From: CALMEE01 sp041748315
Lineage (GTDB): Bacteria > Planctomycetota > Planctomycetia > Pirellulales > Pirellulaceae
DNA length: 19,508 nucleotides
Direction of reading: 5' to 3'
Assembly: GCA_041748315.1 (NCBI GenBank)
Contig: JBGTDM010000074.1
Span: 1-19,508 of the forward strand
The notes under the pieces were generated by a model. It made no database searches and was not told the DNA's origin. It saw nothing but the letters and a program-made list of their open reading frames with translations. Positions within the stretch are counted from its first letter, which is position 1. Each line of letters begins with the position of its first letter. Made by a program: the position numbers and the translations under genes. Shown piece after piece: positions 1 through 6,527 of the stretch.

Positions 1-240
1 GCCCCTCTCGACGCTTTCCATGTGAGAAATGCGGGTTAAATGAACAGGCGATATCCTGTTAACATCGGGAACTCGGATGCACCATTCGAACAGGGGTCGA
101 TGACTGACGACGGGATGATCGAGGTTTCATTCGAGACTCACGTCGGAAAGTCATGGGGTTTCGATCCTGTACAGTGATAAACTTTCGGCCTGCTTGCAAC
201 CGACTCGATTTCTGACAACCCATCGACGACATGTGAACCC

Positions 241-1026
241 ATGAGACCTTACGATCCGAATGAACCTGCAATTTTCACGCACATTCCGAAATGTGCAGGC
301 TCGAGTTTTATTCGATTGCTCATCAAGTGGTTTGGCAAGGAATATCGGAAACTCAATCAGGATGAGACGCAGGACATATTGTTGCCTCGATTTGAGCTCA
401 AGGACGCTGAGGGGAATTGGCTTGAGGGAATAAAAATTGTCCACGGGCATTTTGACCACGGTCGAAAATATGGACTTCCTTATTATTACCCTGAAATCAA
501 CCAATATTTCACGATATTTCGTGATCCGTTTGACATCGTAGTCTCGATGTATTTTTTCTGCAAAGGGCGGAGCAGGGAGGGGAAATTCTGGTACCGAGGC
601 GAACAAGTGAATATTCTGGATGAATATCCGACGTTAGAATCGTATTTAGCTGATTATCCCTACTGGTTGTTTAATCATTTGCCGCAGGATATCACCCTTT
701 CCAACTATCGTGAGAAGATCGAACGCCAATTCATCTATATTGGAATTCAGGAAGATTTGCCGAATTCGATTCGTCAATTGGCCGAAATGTTCGGAAAACC
801 CTGTGTTGACCTGCCGTATTTCAATCAGTCCGTTTACGATGAATATGTCCCCAATGGATTGAGGGACCGATTTTACAGGGATTATCCGCTGCTTAAGGCC
901 ATTTATGATTACGCGAAGGAAACTTATTTGCAGCCATTACCACCTCGTGTGAACAATCGGACTCGGCATCTCCACAACGGTCAGCCTCAACGTCCAGGCT
1001 CGTCTCTTAACATTGTGAACCCTTGA
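241..1026 (+). CDS. Sulfotransferase family protein
   Basis: Predicted PAPS-dependent sulfotransferase, 261 residues, probably sulfating a glycan or other surface molecule. Near the N-terminus (residues 14-22) is HIPKCAGSS, the 5'-phosphosulfate-binding loop typical of the Sulfotransfer_2 / heparan-type family. VHGHFDHG follows at 67-74, and FRDPFDIVVSMYF at 93-105 matches the 3'-phosphate-binding segment with its Arg-Asp-Pro and Ser. There is no signal peptide or membrane segment, so it should be cytoplasmic. The ATG at 241 is the first in-frame start that leaves the PAPS loop close to the N-terminus; no clear Shine-Dalgarno site precedes it. Two glycosyltransferase genes follow on the same strand, pointing to polysaccharide modification. 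The acceptor cannot be told from sequence. Family assignment is firm; the substrate is unknown. Confidence 0.85.
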   Translation: MRPYDPNEPAIFTHIPKCAGSSFIRLLIKWFGKEYRKLNQDETQDILLPRFELKDAEGNWLEGIKIVHGHFDHGRKYGLPYYYPEINQYFTIFRDPFDIVVSMYFFCKGRSREGKFWYRGEQVNILDEYPTLESYLADYPYWLFNHLPQDITLSNYREKIERQFIYIGIQEDLPNSIRQLAEMFGKPCVDLPYFNQSVYDEYVPNGLRDRFYRDYPLLKAIYDYAKETYLQPLPPRVNNRTRHLHNGQPQRPGSSLNIVNP

Positions 1027-1228
1027 CGTTGATGCAAGAACTGGTTTTCGCTTTTGGTTAAGCAGCGCTTTTACGACGGTTTCTCATCAGGTGACATAGC
1101 GAATTGGTGATATACCGAAATCGGCTGGCTTGGCTTTTGACGAATTCCAAAAGCCGCAGCGAATTAAGCATCCTATATTTGATGAGTCTGAGCCCTTCCA
1201 ACATTTCAAGCCCTTTGTATTTCCACCG

Positions 1229-2365
1229 ATGAGAATTGGTTTTTACTCTTGTATGAGTGGCGTCCCATGGGGGGGCAGCGAAGAACTGTGGTGGCGTTCT
1301 GCGCGAGAGTTGCAACGCCAAGGCCACGAAATCGTCGTCAACTATAAGTGGTGGCCCGAGCCCGCTCGACAATTGAAAGAACTTGTCGAACAAGGGGGGC
1401 AGGTGTTTTATCGAAATCAACCTCAAAGTTATTGGCAAAGCAAGTTCGAGCGGGCCACGAAGTGGTTTCACCAGCGAAATGGATCGCCGCAAACCTGGTT
1501 AGATCTACATCGACCGGAGGCAATTTTAATTACAATCGGCTATCACCCGGATCGTATTGAGGTGGCGGATTACTGCCAACGCAACAATATTCCCTATGCG
1601 ATCAACGTTCAATGTGCCAGCAATTTTTTCTTCATTAATGGAGATGTCATCGACCAATATCGCAGTTGGTACACAAATGCGAAAAAGGTCTTCTTCGTCT
1701 CGCGTGAGAACCAGCATAAATTGGAGACAAATCTGGCAACCTGCTTGGACGCCAATGCCGAATTGGTCTGCAATCCATTTAACATCGATTGTGATTCACT
1801 CCCAACCTGGCCTGAGTTGGGCGACGATGGGTTCCGACTCGCCTGCGTGGGAAGAATCCATTTTCAATCCAAGGGGCAAGACCTGATTATTGACGTTTTG
1901 CGCCAACCCAAATGGCGCAATCGCAATCTGGTTGTCACGTTGTACGGAGGTGACCAAGGTAACCGACGCCAATTGGAAGAACTGATCAAAATTCACGGTT
2001 TGGAATCGAAGATCCGCATCGCAGGCTTTGTCGACAGTGTCAACAGAATCTGGGCCGAAAATCATGGTTTACTACTGCCATCTCGTTACGAAGGGGCGCC
2101 GCTTTGTGTTGTCGAGGCGATGCTTTGCAATCGATTGTGTATCACCACCGATATCGGTCGCAATCGAGAATTGATGGACGATTCGGAATCTGGCTTCATT
2201 GCCGCTGGCGCGACGGTGGAGTTATTGGATGACGCAATGGAGCGAGCCTGGGAAAAACGACAAATGTGGAAGAGTATCGGCGAAATGGCGGGTCAACACA
2301 TTCGGGCACGCTTCTCAATCAATCCCGTCGTCGAGTTCGCAGAAAAACTAAAACAACTTGTTTAG
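1229..2365 (+). CDS. Glycosyltransferase, GT4-like (GT-B fold)
   Basis: Predicted retaining glycosyltransferase of the GT-B fold, 378 residues from the ATG at 1229. The N-terminus MRIGFYSCMSG followed by WGGSEELWW is the expected first beta strand and glycine-rich loop of the acceptor domain. The C-terminal half holds the donor domain: a strand ending in ACVGRIHFQSKGQDL, then GFVDSV, then the E-x7-E motif EGAPLCVVE at residues 288-296. The frame stays open upstream to a TTG at 1130, giving a 411-residue version. I prefer 1229 because it puts the conserved first strand at the N-terminus, but neither start has a clear ribosome-binding site and the longer form is possible. It lies about 200 bases after the sulfotransferase and 33 bases before a GT2 gene, so the three probably act on one glycan. 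Sugar donor and acceptor are unknown. Confidence 0.85.
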   Translation: MRIGFYSCMSGVPWGGSEELWWRSARELQRQGHEIVVNYKWWPEPARQLKELVEQGGQVFYRNQPQSYWQSKFERATKWFHQRNGSPQTWLDLHRPEAILITIGYHPDRIEVADYCQRNNIPYAINVQCASNFFFINGDVIDQYRSWYTNAKKVFFVSRENQHKLETNLATCLDANAELVCNPFNIDCDSLPTWPELGDDGFRLACVGRIHFQSKGQDLIIDVLRQPKWRNRNLVVTLYGGDQGNRRQLEELIKIHGLESKIRIAGFVDSVNRIWAENHGLLLPSRYEGAPLCVVEAMLCNRLCITTDIGRNRELMDDSESGFIAAGATVELLDDAMERAWEKRQMWKSIGEMAGQHIRARFSINPVVEFAEKLKQLV

Positions 2366-2398
2366 CTCGATGTCGAATTCTGTCGGCGCTGCACGTTT

Positions 2399-3283
2399 AT
2401 GCTAGTCGAAATCGCAATCTGTACCTGGAATCGAGCAGGATTGCTGGCGAAAACATTGTCCAGTTTGTGCCAACTCCAAATTCCATCGGGCATTCAATGG
2501 AAAATCCTGTTGGTGGATAACAACTCGTCAGACGGAACTGCCCATGTCATCGATGAGTTTTCAATGAAACTGCCGCTCCAGCGGCTACGGGAAGAACGGC
2601 AAGGACATACGTACGCCCGCAATCGCGCGATCGAAGCGGCAACCGGTGAACTAATTTTGTGGTCCGATGATGATTGCCAGTTCAACGAGTCTTGGTTGGC
2701 AAACTATGTCGTCGCCGCCCGAGACGCCCAATACGACTTTTGGGGAGCAACGATTGAACCTTTGTTCGAGTCCCCCATGCCGGATTGGATTGCAGAGAAC
2801 TGGGAATTGTGTAAGGGCTGCTTCGCGGTGCGAGATTTGGGGGCTCGTCCGATCGAGTTCACACCTGCGATTTTGCCCTATGGGGCTAACTTCGCGATTC
2901 GTACCAGTGTTCAGAAGTCGTTTTTGTTCGATCAAACACTCGGTCGGAATCGCCATCGAGTGATTGGCGAGGATGAACTGGAAATGATGCGGCGACTGCT
3001 TGCGGCAGGCTACAATGGACAATGGGTACCAAGCAACCCCGTGCAGCACATGATACCAAGCAACCGAGCCACTACCGAATACATCTATCGATATTTTGTT
3101 GGCCAGGGGATGAAGCTCCGCCATGGTTTGAGCACGCCCAGAAAAAATGGACTGAGTCTGTTGCTTGAGACGGTGTGGAATTATTTGATGTTTCGCCTTA
3201 AACGATCTCGTCGACCGTCACCGGTGTGGGTATCACACCTGATTCAGTCTGCACTTGCTCGTGGTCGATATCTAGCCCGCTAA
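2399..3283 (+). CDS. Glycosyltransferase family 2 protein
   Basis: Predicted inverting glycosyltransferase of GT-A fold, 294 residues, using a nucleotide-sugar donor and a divalent metal. Visible motifs: EIAICTWNR at the first strand (residues 4-12), VDNNSSDGT at 39-47 (nucleotide binding), ARNRAI at 73-78, the metal-binding DDD at 90-92 within LWSDDDCQF, YGANFAIR at 161-168, and GEDELEMMRR at 190-199 carrying the likely catalytic base. The C-terminal 60 residues are basic with a hydrophobic stretch near 252-266 that could touch the membrane, but no clear multi-pass segment is present. It starts 33 bases after the GT4-like gene and is probably co-transcribed with it. Family call is secure; the specific sugar is not. 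Confidence 0.87.
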   Translation: MLVEIAICTWNRAGLLAKTLSSLCQLQIPSGIQWKILLVDNNSSDGTAHVIDEFSMKLPLQRLREERQGHTYARNRAIEAATGELILWSDDDCQFNESWLANYVVAARDAQYDFWGATIEPLFESPMPDWIAENWELCKGCFAVRDLGARPIEFTPAILPYGANFAIRTSVQKSFLFDQTLGRNRHRVIGEDELEMMRRLLAAGYNGQWVPSNPVQHMIPSNRATTEYIYRYFVGQGMKLRHGLSTPRKNGLSLLLETVWNYLMFRLKRSRRPSPVWVSHLIQSALARGRYLAR

Positions 3284-3418
3284 AGACAATCGACGGCAAA
3301 CGGTCGCCTAAGAACAAATTATTTGGCCGTAAATGCAGTTCGTTGTGGGGTTCTGCGTTGACAGTGCCTACGAAAACTCTATCGACTATTGGATCGCTGC
3401 ACCGTTTTCGTTAGATTG

Positions 3419-3447
3419 TTGAAACGGTAGTGCTTTGTCAATATAAA
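3419..3447 (+). promoter_or_regulatory. Sigma70-type promoter upstream of the NTP transferase/prs pair
   Basis: The -35 box TTGAAA (3419-3424) and -10 box TATAAA (3442-3447) each match the consensus at five of six positions and are separated by exactly 17 bases. The expected start of transcription is near 3454, about 160 bases upstream of the gene at 3612. The hairpin at 3471-3497 would be the first structure in that transcript. This is a pattern match only. Confidence 0.5.
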
Positions 3448-3470
3448 GAGTTCGGATTGCTGAGTATCAG

Positions 3471-3497
3471 CCGGAACGCGATAGCGTCCGGTTTTTA
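3471..3497 (+). terminator. Bulged hairpin with U-tract (terminator or dispersed repeat)
   Basis: CCGGA pairs with TCCGG and CGC with GCG around a GATA loop, with one bulged A, and TTTTT follows directly. It has the form of an intrinsic terminator. It could close the glycosyltransferase transcript from upstream, or act as an early attenuator for the promoter at 3419-3447, which lies just before it. The CCGGA-CGC-loop-GCG-TCCGG pattern also resembles small intergenic palindromes I associate with planctomycete genomes; that is recollection, not shown here. Confidence 0.5.
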
Positions 3498-3611
3498 TGG
3501 CCTGAACCGGGTGCTAGAGCACACCACCTAACCCTAATCTCTAACCTGACCATAGCAGAAGTCGCTTGGCCTGTACAAATTTAGTTGAGGGAACTTGACG
3601 AGGAATCCGGA

Positions 3612-4373
3612 ATGAATCAGGAAGAAGGGGCGATGGCCGTGATATTGGCTGCTGGCAAAGGGACGCGGATGAAATCCGAATTACCGAAGGTGCTGTGCGA
3701 AGCCAATGGGAAAGCACTTGTGGAGTATGTGATCGAAGCCCTTGCGCGAGTCGGTGTGACTCGGAGCATCGTTGTTGTCGGTTATCGCGCCGATTTGGTT
3801 AAACAACGATTGGCAGCTTGGCCGAGTATCGAGTTTGTCGAGCAGACGGAACAACTGGGAACAGGGCATGCGGTGGCTGTCTGTCGCGATCGATTGGTAC
3901 GGCATCGAGGCCCCGTGATCGTCGTTGCTGGGGATTCACCGATGATGCAACCAGAGTCGCTGCGTCAATTACTCGACGACTTCCATCGCAAACAGGCTGC
4001 GGCCGTCCTGGGAACGCTTGTCCATGAACGGCCGACTGGTTTAGGACGAATTGTTCGCGATGAGGCTGGCAAGTTCCTAGGCATTGTCGAGGAAAAAGAT
4101 GCGTCCAACGAACAACGCCTGATCCGCGAAGTGAATATGAGTACCTACGTGTTTGATACTCAACGGTTGCTCGGCGCGCTCGATCAACTGAAGAATAACA
4201 ATCGGCAAAACGAATATTACCTCACCGATGTTCCTGCGATCCTTCTTGGCGGGGGTGAGGTGGTGCGAGCGTTACCCGTTTTGCAACCGATTGAAGCGCT
4301 CAGCGTCAATACTCTTGAAGATCTAAGACAGGTTGAACAAGCCTTATTACGGAGCCAGAGCGCCAATGCGTGA
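3612..4373 (+). CDS. NTP transferase, GlmU-type uridylyltransferase domain only
   Basis: Nucleotidyltransferase resembling the N-terminal half of GlmU, which makes UDP-GlcNAc from UTP and GlcNAc-1-phosphate. It has 253 residues. The signature LAAGKGTRMKSELPKVL is at 12-28, QLGTGHAV at 82-89, GDSP at 107-110 (metal-binding Asp), REVN at 172-175 and EYYLTD at 201-206, all as in GlmU. The left-handed beta-helix acetyltransferase half of full-length GlmU (about 450 residues) is absent, so it should need a separate acetyltransferase or use a different sugar phosphate. The ATG at 3612 is chosen because GAGGA (3600-3604) lies seven bases upstream; a TTG at 3585 would add nine residues. The gene overlaps prs by eight bases, indicating translational coupling. 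Fold is certain; exact substrate is inferred. Confidence 0.85.
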   Translation: MNQEEGAMAVILAAGKGTRMKSELPKVLCEANGKALVEYVIEALARVGVTRSIVVVGYRADLVKQRLAAWPSIEFVEQTEQLGTGHAVAVCRDRLVRHRGPVIVVAGDSPMMQPESLRQLLDDFHRKQAAAVLGTLVHERPTGLGRIVRDEAGKFLGIVEEKDASNEQRLIREVNMSTYVFDTQRLLGALDQLKNNNRQNEYYLTDVPAILLGGGEVVRALPVLQPIEALSVNTLEDLRQVEQALLRSQSANA

Positions 4374-5310
4374 GTTAAAGATTTTTAGCGGTCGAGCCAA
4401 TCTGGGATTGGCCAATAAGATTTGCGATTTTTTGAACCTTAGTTTAGGTGATTGCGCGTTGATTACATTTCCGGATGGCGAATTGCATTGCAAGATCGAA
4501 GATGTTCGCGGCCGAGATGTCTACCTGATTCAACCGACATGTCCACCAGTCAATGATCACTTGATGGAACTGCTGATCATGATTGACACGTGCAAGCGTG
4601 CAAGCGCCGAGCGAATCACGGCCGTCATCCCGTATTTTGGTTATGCCCGTCAGGACCGAAAAGATGAAGGGCGAGTACCGATCACTGCGAAATTGGTCGC
4701 AAACCTGATTACACGTGCCGGCGCCGATCGCGTGTTGACCATGGATTTGCATGCCGCGCAAATCCAGGGCTTCTTCGACGTTCCCGTCGACCACTTATAC
4801 GCCGCTCAAGTACTAAATTCGTACTTTTTAAAACGCAGGATTCCCCCCGAAAATCTGGTGATCGTCAGTCCAGATGAAGGGAGCATTAAACGCGCTGTGG
4901 GCCATGCCAAGCGTTTGGGGGGGGATATCGCGATTATTGATAAACGCCGTCGGTCCGCTGAAGTAACCCTGCAAGCGAATGTCATCGGAGTTCCACCAGA
5001 AGGAAAAATCTGTTTGATGTTTGATGACATGATCAGTACCGCAGGTTCGATTTGCGGCGCAGCCGAGATGATCAAGGAACGCGGTGCAAAAGAAATCCAT
5101 GTCGCGGCAACTCACGGTATTTTTGCCGGTACCGCCATCAAGCGGCTTAGTCAAGCTCCGATCGATAGTGTGGTCGTCACCGACACAATACCTTATCCAA
5201 CTGATCAGGATATGCTATCCAAACTTCACATCTTGTCGGTCGCTGAGCTATTGGGCGAAGCGATCAAGCGAATTCACCATCATCAATCCATCAGCTCCAT
5301 TTTCGGGTAA
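4366..5310 (+). CDS. prs: Ribose-phosphate pyrophosphokinase (PRPP synthetase)
   Basis: Makes PRPP from ribose-5-phosphate and ATP, feeding purine, pyrimidine, NAD, His and Trp synthesis in the cytoplasm. It has 314 residues, the normal length for a class I enzyme. Visible: FPDGEL at 35-40, the YFGYARQDRK segment at 90-99, DLHAAQIQGFF at 127-137 with the catalytic-region His129, SPDEGSIKRA at 168-177, and the PRPP/ribose-phosphate loop DDMISTAGS at 220-228. Many homologues have Asp where Ser224 stands. The ATG at 4366 overlaps the stop of the NTP-transferase gene, with GGAG at 4351-4354 as a somewhat distant ribosome-binding site. The pairing of a GlmU-type gene with prs is common in bacteria. 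A TTG at 4333 would add 11 unconserved residues and is rejected. Confidence 0.95.
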   Translation: MRELKIFSGRANLGLANKICDFLNLSLGDCALITFPDGELHCKIEDVRGRDVYLIQPTCPPVNDHLMELLIMIDTCKRASAERITAVIPYFGYARQDRKDEGRVPITAKLVANLITRAGADRVLTMDLHAAQIQGFFDVPVDHLYAAQVLNSYFLKRRIPPENLVIVSPDEGSIKRAVGHAKRLGGDIAIIDKRRRSAEVTLQANVIGVPPEGKICLMFDDMISTAGSICGAAEMIKERGAKEIHVAATHGIFAGTAIKRLSQAPIDSVVVTDTIPYPTDQDMLSKLHILSVAELLGEAIKRIHHHQSISSIFG

Positions 5311-5473
5311 ACCAAGCCCGACGTGGAGGGGCGAGCAAAAACATGCCGAGGGATTCACCGAGCTTGGTCGCTCCCCTGGATGATTCGCCAGGAATTGAGT
5401 AAGGTATTTGTAAATTAATCCGTGGAGTTAAAAACTCGCTCGATGATCGGTTTTGGGTCGCGACGTGACCCAT

Positions 5474-5815
5474 CTAGTCCGCCGGACTTTTCGGCGCTTC
5501 TTTGCGAAAAACGGCCACGACATCTTCGACGGGTACGACAAAGAGCTGGTTGTCCGATTCGAAATCAACTGGAATTGCATTTTTGGGGTGGAACAGGACC
5601 TTGTCGTATTGGCGCAGCGGGAAATCATCGTCGTTTTCAATGGCCGCCGAGATGGTCACGATTCGTCCGGTGATCGTCGGGATCTCTGCCGAGTCAGGAA
5701 GCGCAATCCCCCCTTTGGTCTCCCGTTTTGGTTCATCCTTACGAACGAGGACACGAAGCCCGATCGGTTCGACATATTCAAACTTAGAACGTGTAGTTTT
5801 GTTGGGTTTTGCCAT
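5474..5815 (-). CDS. GroES-type co-chaperonin (Cpn10 family)
   Basis: Predicted 10-kDa co-chaperonin, 113 residues, the lid that caps the GroEL folding chamber in an ATP-dependent cycle. After a short basic N-terminal extension (1-13), the Cpn10 fold begins with EPIGLRVLVRKDEP. The mobile loop ETKGGIALPDSAE (32-44) carries the Gly-Gly-Ile-x-Leu-Pro contact for GroEL. GRIVTIS (50-56), YDKVLFHPKNA (70-80) and the final VVPVEDVVAVF follow the family pattern. It is the only minus-strand gene here, convergent with prs, and no groEL is adjacent. The start ATG is at 5815; an inverted repeat lies at 5839-5857, just upstream. Planctomycetes often carry several GroES-like paralogues, and this may be a divergent one rather than the principal groES, so no symbol is given. 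Confidence 0.8.
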   Translation of the reverse strand: MAKPNKTTRSKFEYVEPIGLRVLVRKDEPKRETKGGIALPDSAEIPTITGRIVTISAAIENDDDFPLRQYDKVLFHPKNAIPVDFESDNQLFVVPVEDVVAVFRKEAPKSPAD

Positions 5816-5838
5816 TATTTGCTCGCAATTGGGTAGTC

Positions 5839-5857
5839 ACTCATCATGACGATGAGT
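5839..5857 (-). promoter_or_regulatory. Inverted repeat just upstream of the GroES-type gene
   Basis: A perfect 7-base inverted repeat, ACTCATC-ATGAC-GATGAGT, ends 24 bases before the start codon of the GroES-type gene. It could be an operator or an mRNA hairpin near the ribosome-binding site. It is not a CIRCE (HrcA) element: the CACTC and GAGT cores are 11 rather than 9 bases apart and the flanking TTAG/CTAA is missing. Confidence 0.35.
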
Positions 5858-6041
5858 CGCCGATTGAATCAAGACATTTCGGATCGCTCAATGCAACAGA
5901 CCTCAGGCCGATAAAAAACTACCGTTATGCTAATTTCACGGCTTCGATATTGACGTTGACGTCATTGGGGAAATGGAAAGACGAGTGTCAGACTATAGCC
6001 ATATTATCGTCACAAATCAACTGTTTGATTGGACCGAACGG

Positions 6042-6063
6042 CTTCGGTTGATCGAAGTTTTTT
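6042..6063 (+). terminator. Intrinsic terminator with an overlapping alternative fold
   Basis: CTTCG (6042-6046) pairs with CGAAG (6053-6057) around a six-base loop, followed at once by six Ts. The same CTTCG can instead pair upstream: ACCGAA (6033-6038) with TTCGGT (6043-6048), and ATCAAC (6016-6021) with GTTGAT (6047-6052). These folds exclude the terminator. No gene ends just upstream on this strand, so it would end either a small RNA or an early leader transcript. Confidence 0.45.
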
Positions 6064-6201
6064 GAAAATAAAGCGGGCTAAAGTCGGTGAGTTGGGCTTG
6101 TCAACCGCGCGGATTTTGCAAAAATAGCCGTTTGGCAACTGATGGACAAATCGGCAAGAAACAAGAGTAGTGAATCGGCTAGCTTCAACCTCAAAGGTTC
6201 A

Positions 6202-6328
6202 CCCGTTGATTTCCTTGGGCGCTCTGTTTACCTCGATGTGGCGGTTCCGTCGGTAATGAGAGCCAGTGGTCAACGGGAATTCGGTCACACTGCGATCTGA
6301 TGCTTCCGGCGTGTCGCCGATCGTTTTT
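6202..6328 (+). ncRNA. Candidate structured RNA (long hairpin plus terminator-like hairpin)
   Basis: CCCGTTGA (6202-6209) pairs perfectly with TCAACGGG (6270-6277). Inside it GCTCT (6221-6225) pairs with AGAGC (6259-6263) and TTACC (6228-6232) with GGTAA (6252-6256), giving an extended stem of about 18 or more pairs with small internal loops. Thirty bases later comes a GC-rich hairpin and a T-run (6307-6328). Together they look like an independent small RNA or part of the rplY leader. No known RNA family was recognised, and strand and 5' end are inferred. Confidence 0.3.
6307..6328 (+). terminator. Terminator-like hairpin upstream of rplY
   Basis: CGGCG (6307-6311) pairs with CGCCG (6315-6319) around a TGT loop, with TTTTT at 6324-6328 after a four-base gap. 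The stem is short but all G/C. It lies 200 bases before rplY and after the long hairpin at 6202-6277, so it may end that RNA. Confidence 0.4.
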
Positions 6329-6527
6329 CAGATGTTGGACCGACCTGAAACGGTTTTTGTCTGAGTGCCTTGAACTCGTCTGGCATCGTTCATTTCATGT
6401 TTCAATTATCTGGATCGGTACCCTGCTCGATCCGGCGAGTTGACGATCGACCACCTGCTGCCAAAAAAGAAGATTTCTGTGACTGAGCGAATTAACTGAC
6501 TCTTTGTAACTGAGTTTTGAATATAAC

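Larger units (their letters stand above)
3284..3611. other. Intergenic region with promoter and hairpin
   Basis: This 328-base gap separates the glycosyltransferase cluster from the NTP-transferase/prs pair. No ORF in it looks coding. It contains a well-spaced promoter (3419-3447) and a bulged hairpin with U-tract (3471-3497). A second TTGACA occurs at 3358-3363, but the only candidate -10 (TATCGA, 16-base spacing) is poor. A small perfect hairpin, GTGC-TAGA-GCAC, lies further downstream near 3511. The Shine-Dalgarno sequence of the next gene closes the region. Confidence 0.6.
5816..6527. other. Long intergenic region with several RNA-like structures
   Basis: About 710 bases between the divergently oriented GroES-type gene and rplY. 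I see no ORF with recognisable coding character; the longest + strand frame (to 6051) begins antisense to the GroES gene and ends inside a hairpin. The region holds the inverted repeat at 5839-5857, a terminator with a competing fold at 6016-6063, a long imperfect hairpin at 6202-6277 and a terminator-like hairpin at 6307-6328. A weak promoter-like pair, TTGAAC (6370-6375) and TTTCAT (6393-6398) with 17-base spacing, precedes rplY. No tRNA, tmRNA, RNase P or SRP RNA consensus is present. Confidence 0.55.

Noticed and set aside
43..60. Inverted repeat AACAGG-CGATAT-CCTGTT near the left edge
   Set aside because: A six-pair stem without a U-tract and with no gene end identified upstream; too short to claim a terminator or operator. 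Bases 1-62 may hold the tail of an upstream gene, but no frame can be assigned.
151..606. Open frame of 151 codons on the - strand
   Set aside because: It lies antisense to the sulfotransferase gene, has no recognisable domain, and the + strand frame has clear family motifs.
5311..5471. Possible terminators between the convergent prs and GroES-type genes
   Set aside because: ACCAAGC/GCTTGGT has a 38-base loop, and GGGTC/GACCC and GAGTT/AACTC stems are short and lack a U-tract on the right side.
5453..5836. Open frames on the + strand opposite the GroES-type gene
   Set aside because: The minus strand encodes a clear Cpn10 protein; the + frames have no motif and are shadows.
5839..5857. CIRCE heat-shock operator upstream of the GroES-type gene
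   Set aside because: Wrong spacing between CACTC and GAGT and no flanking TTAG/CTAA; kept only as a generic inverted repeat.
5957..5972. Palindrome TGACGTCA with adjacent TTGACG repeats as promoter or operator
   Set aside because: No -10 box at suitable spacing; an eight-base palindrome is expected by chance.
5809..6051. Possible 80-residue gene on the + strand
   Set aside because: It starts with TTG inside the antisense of the GroES-type gene, has no ribosome-binding site or domain, and ends within a hairpin.
6219..6263. Resemblance to bacterial SRP (4.5S) RNA: CTCTGTTTACC
   Set aside because: The match is only 11 bases. The conserved GGTCAGG...GGAAG...GCAGC core of SRP RNA is absent, so it is judged coincidence.
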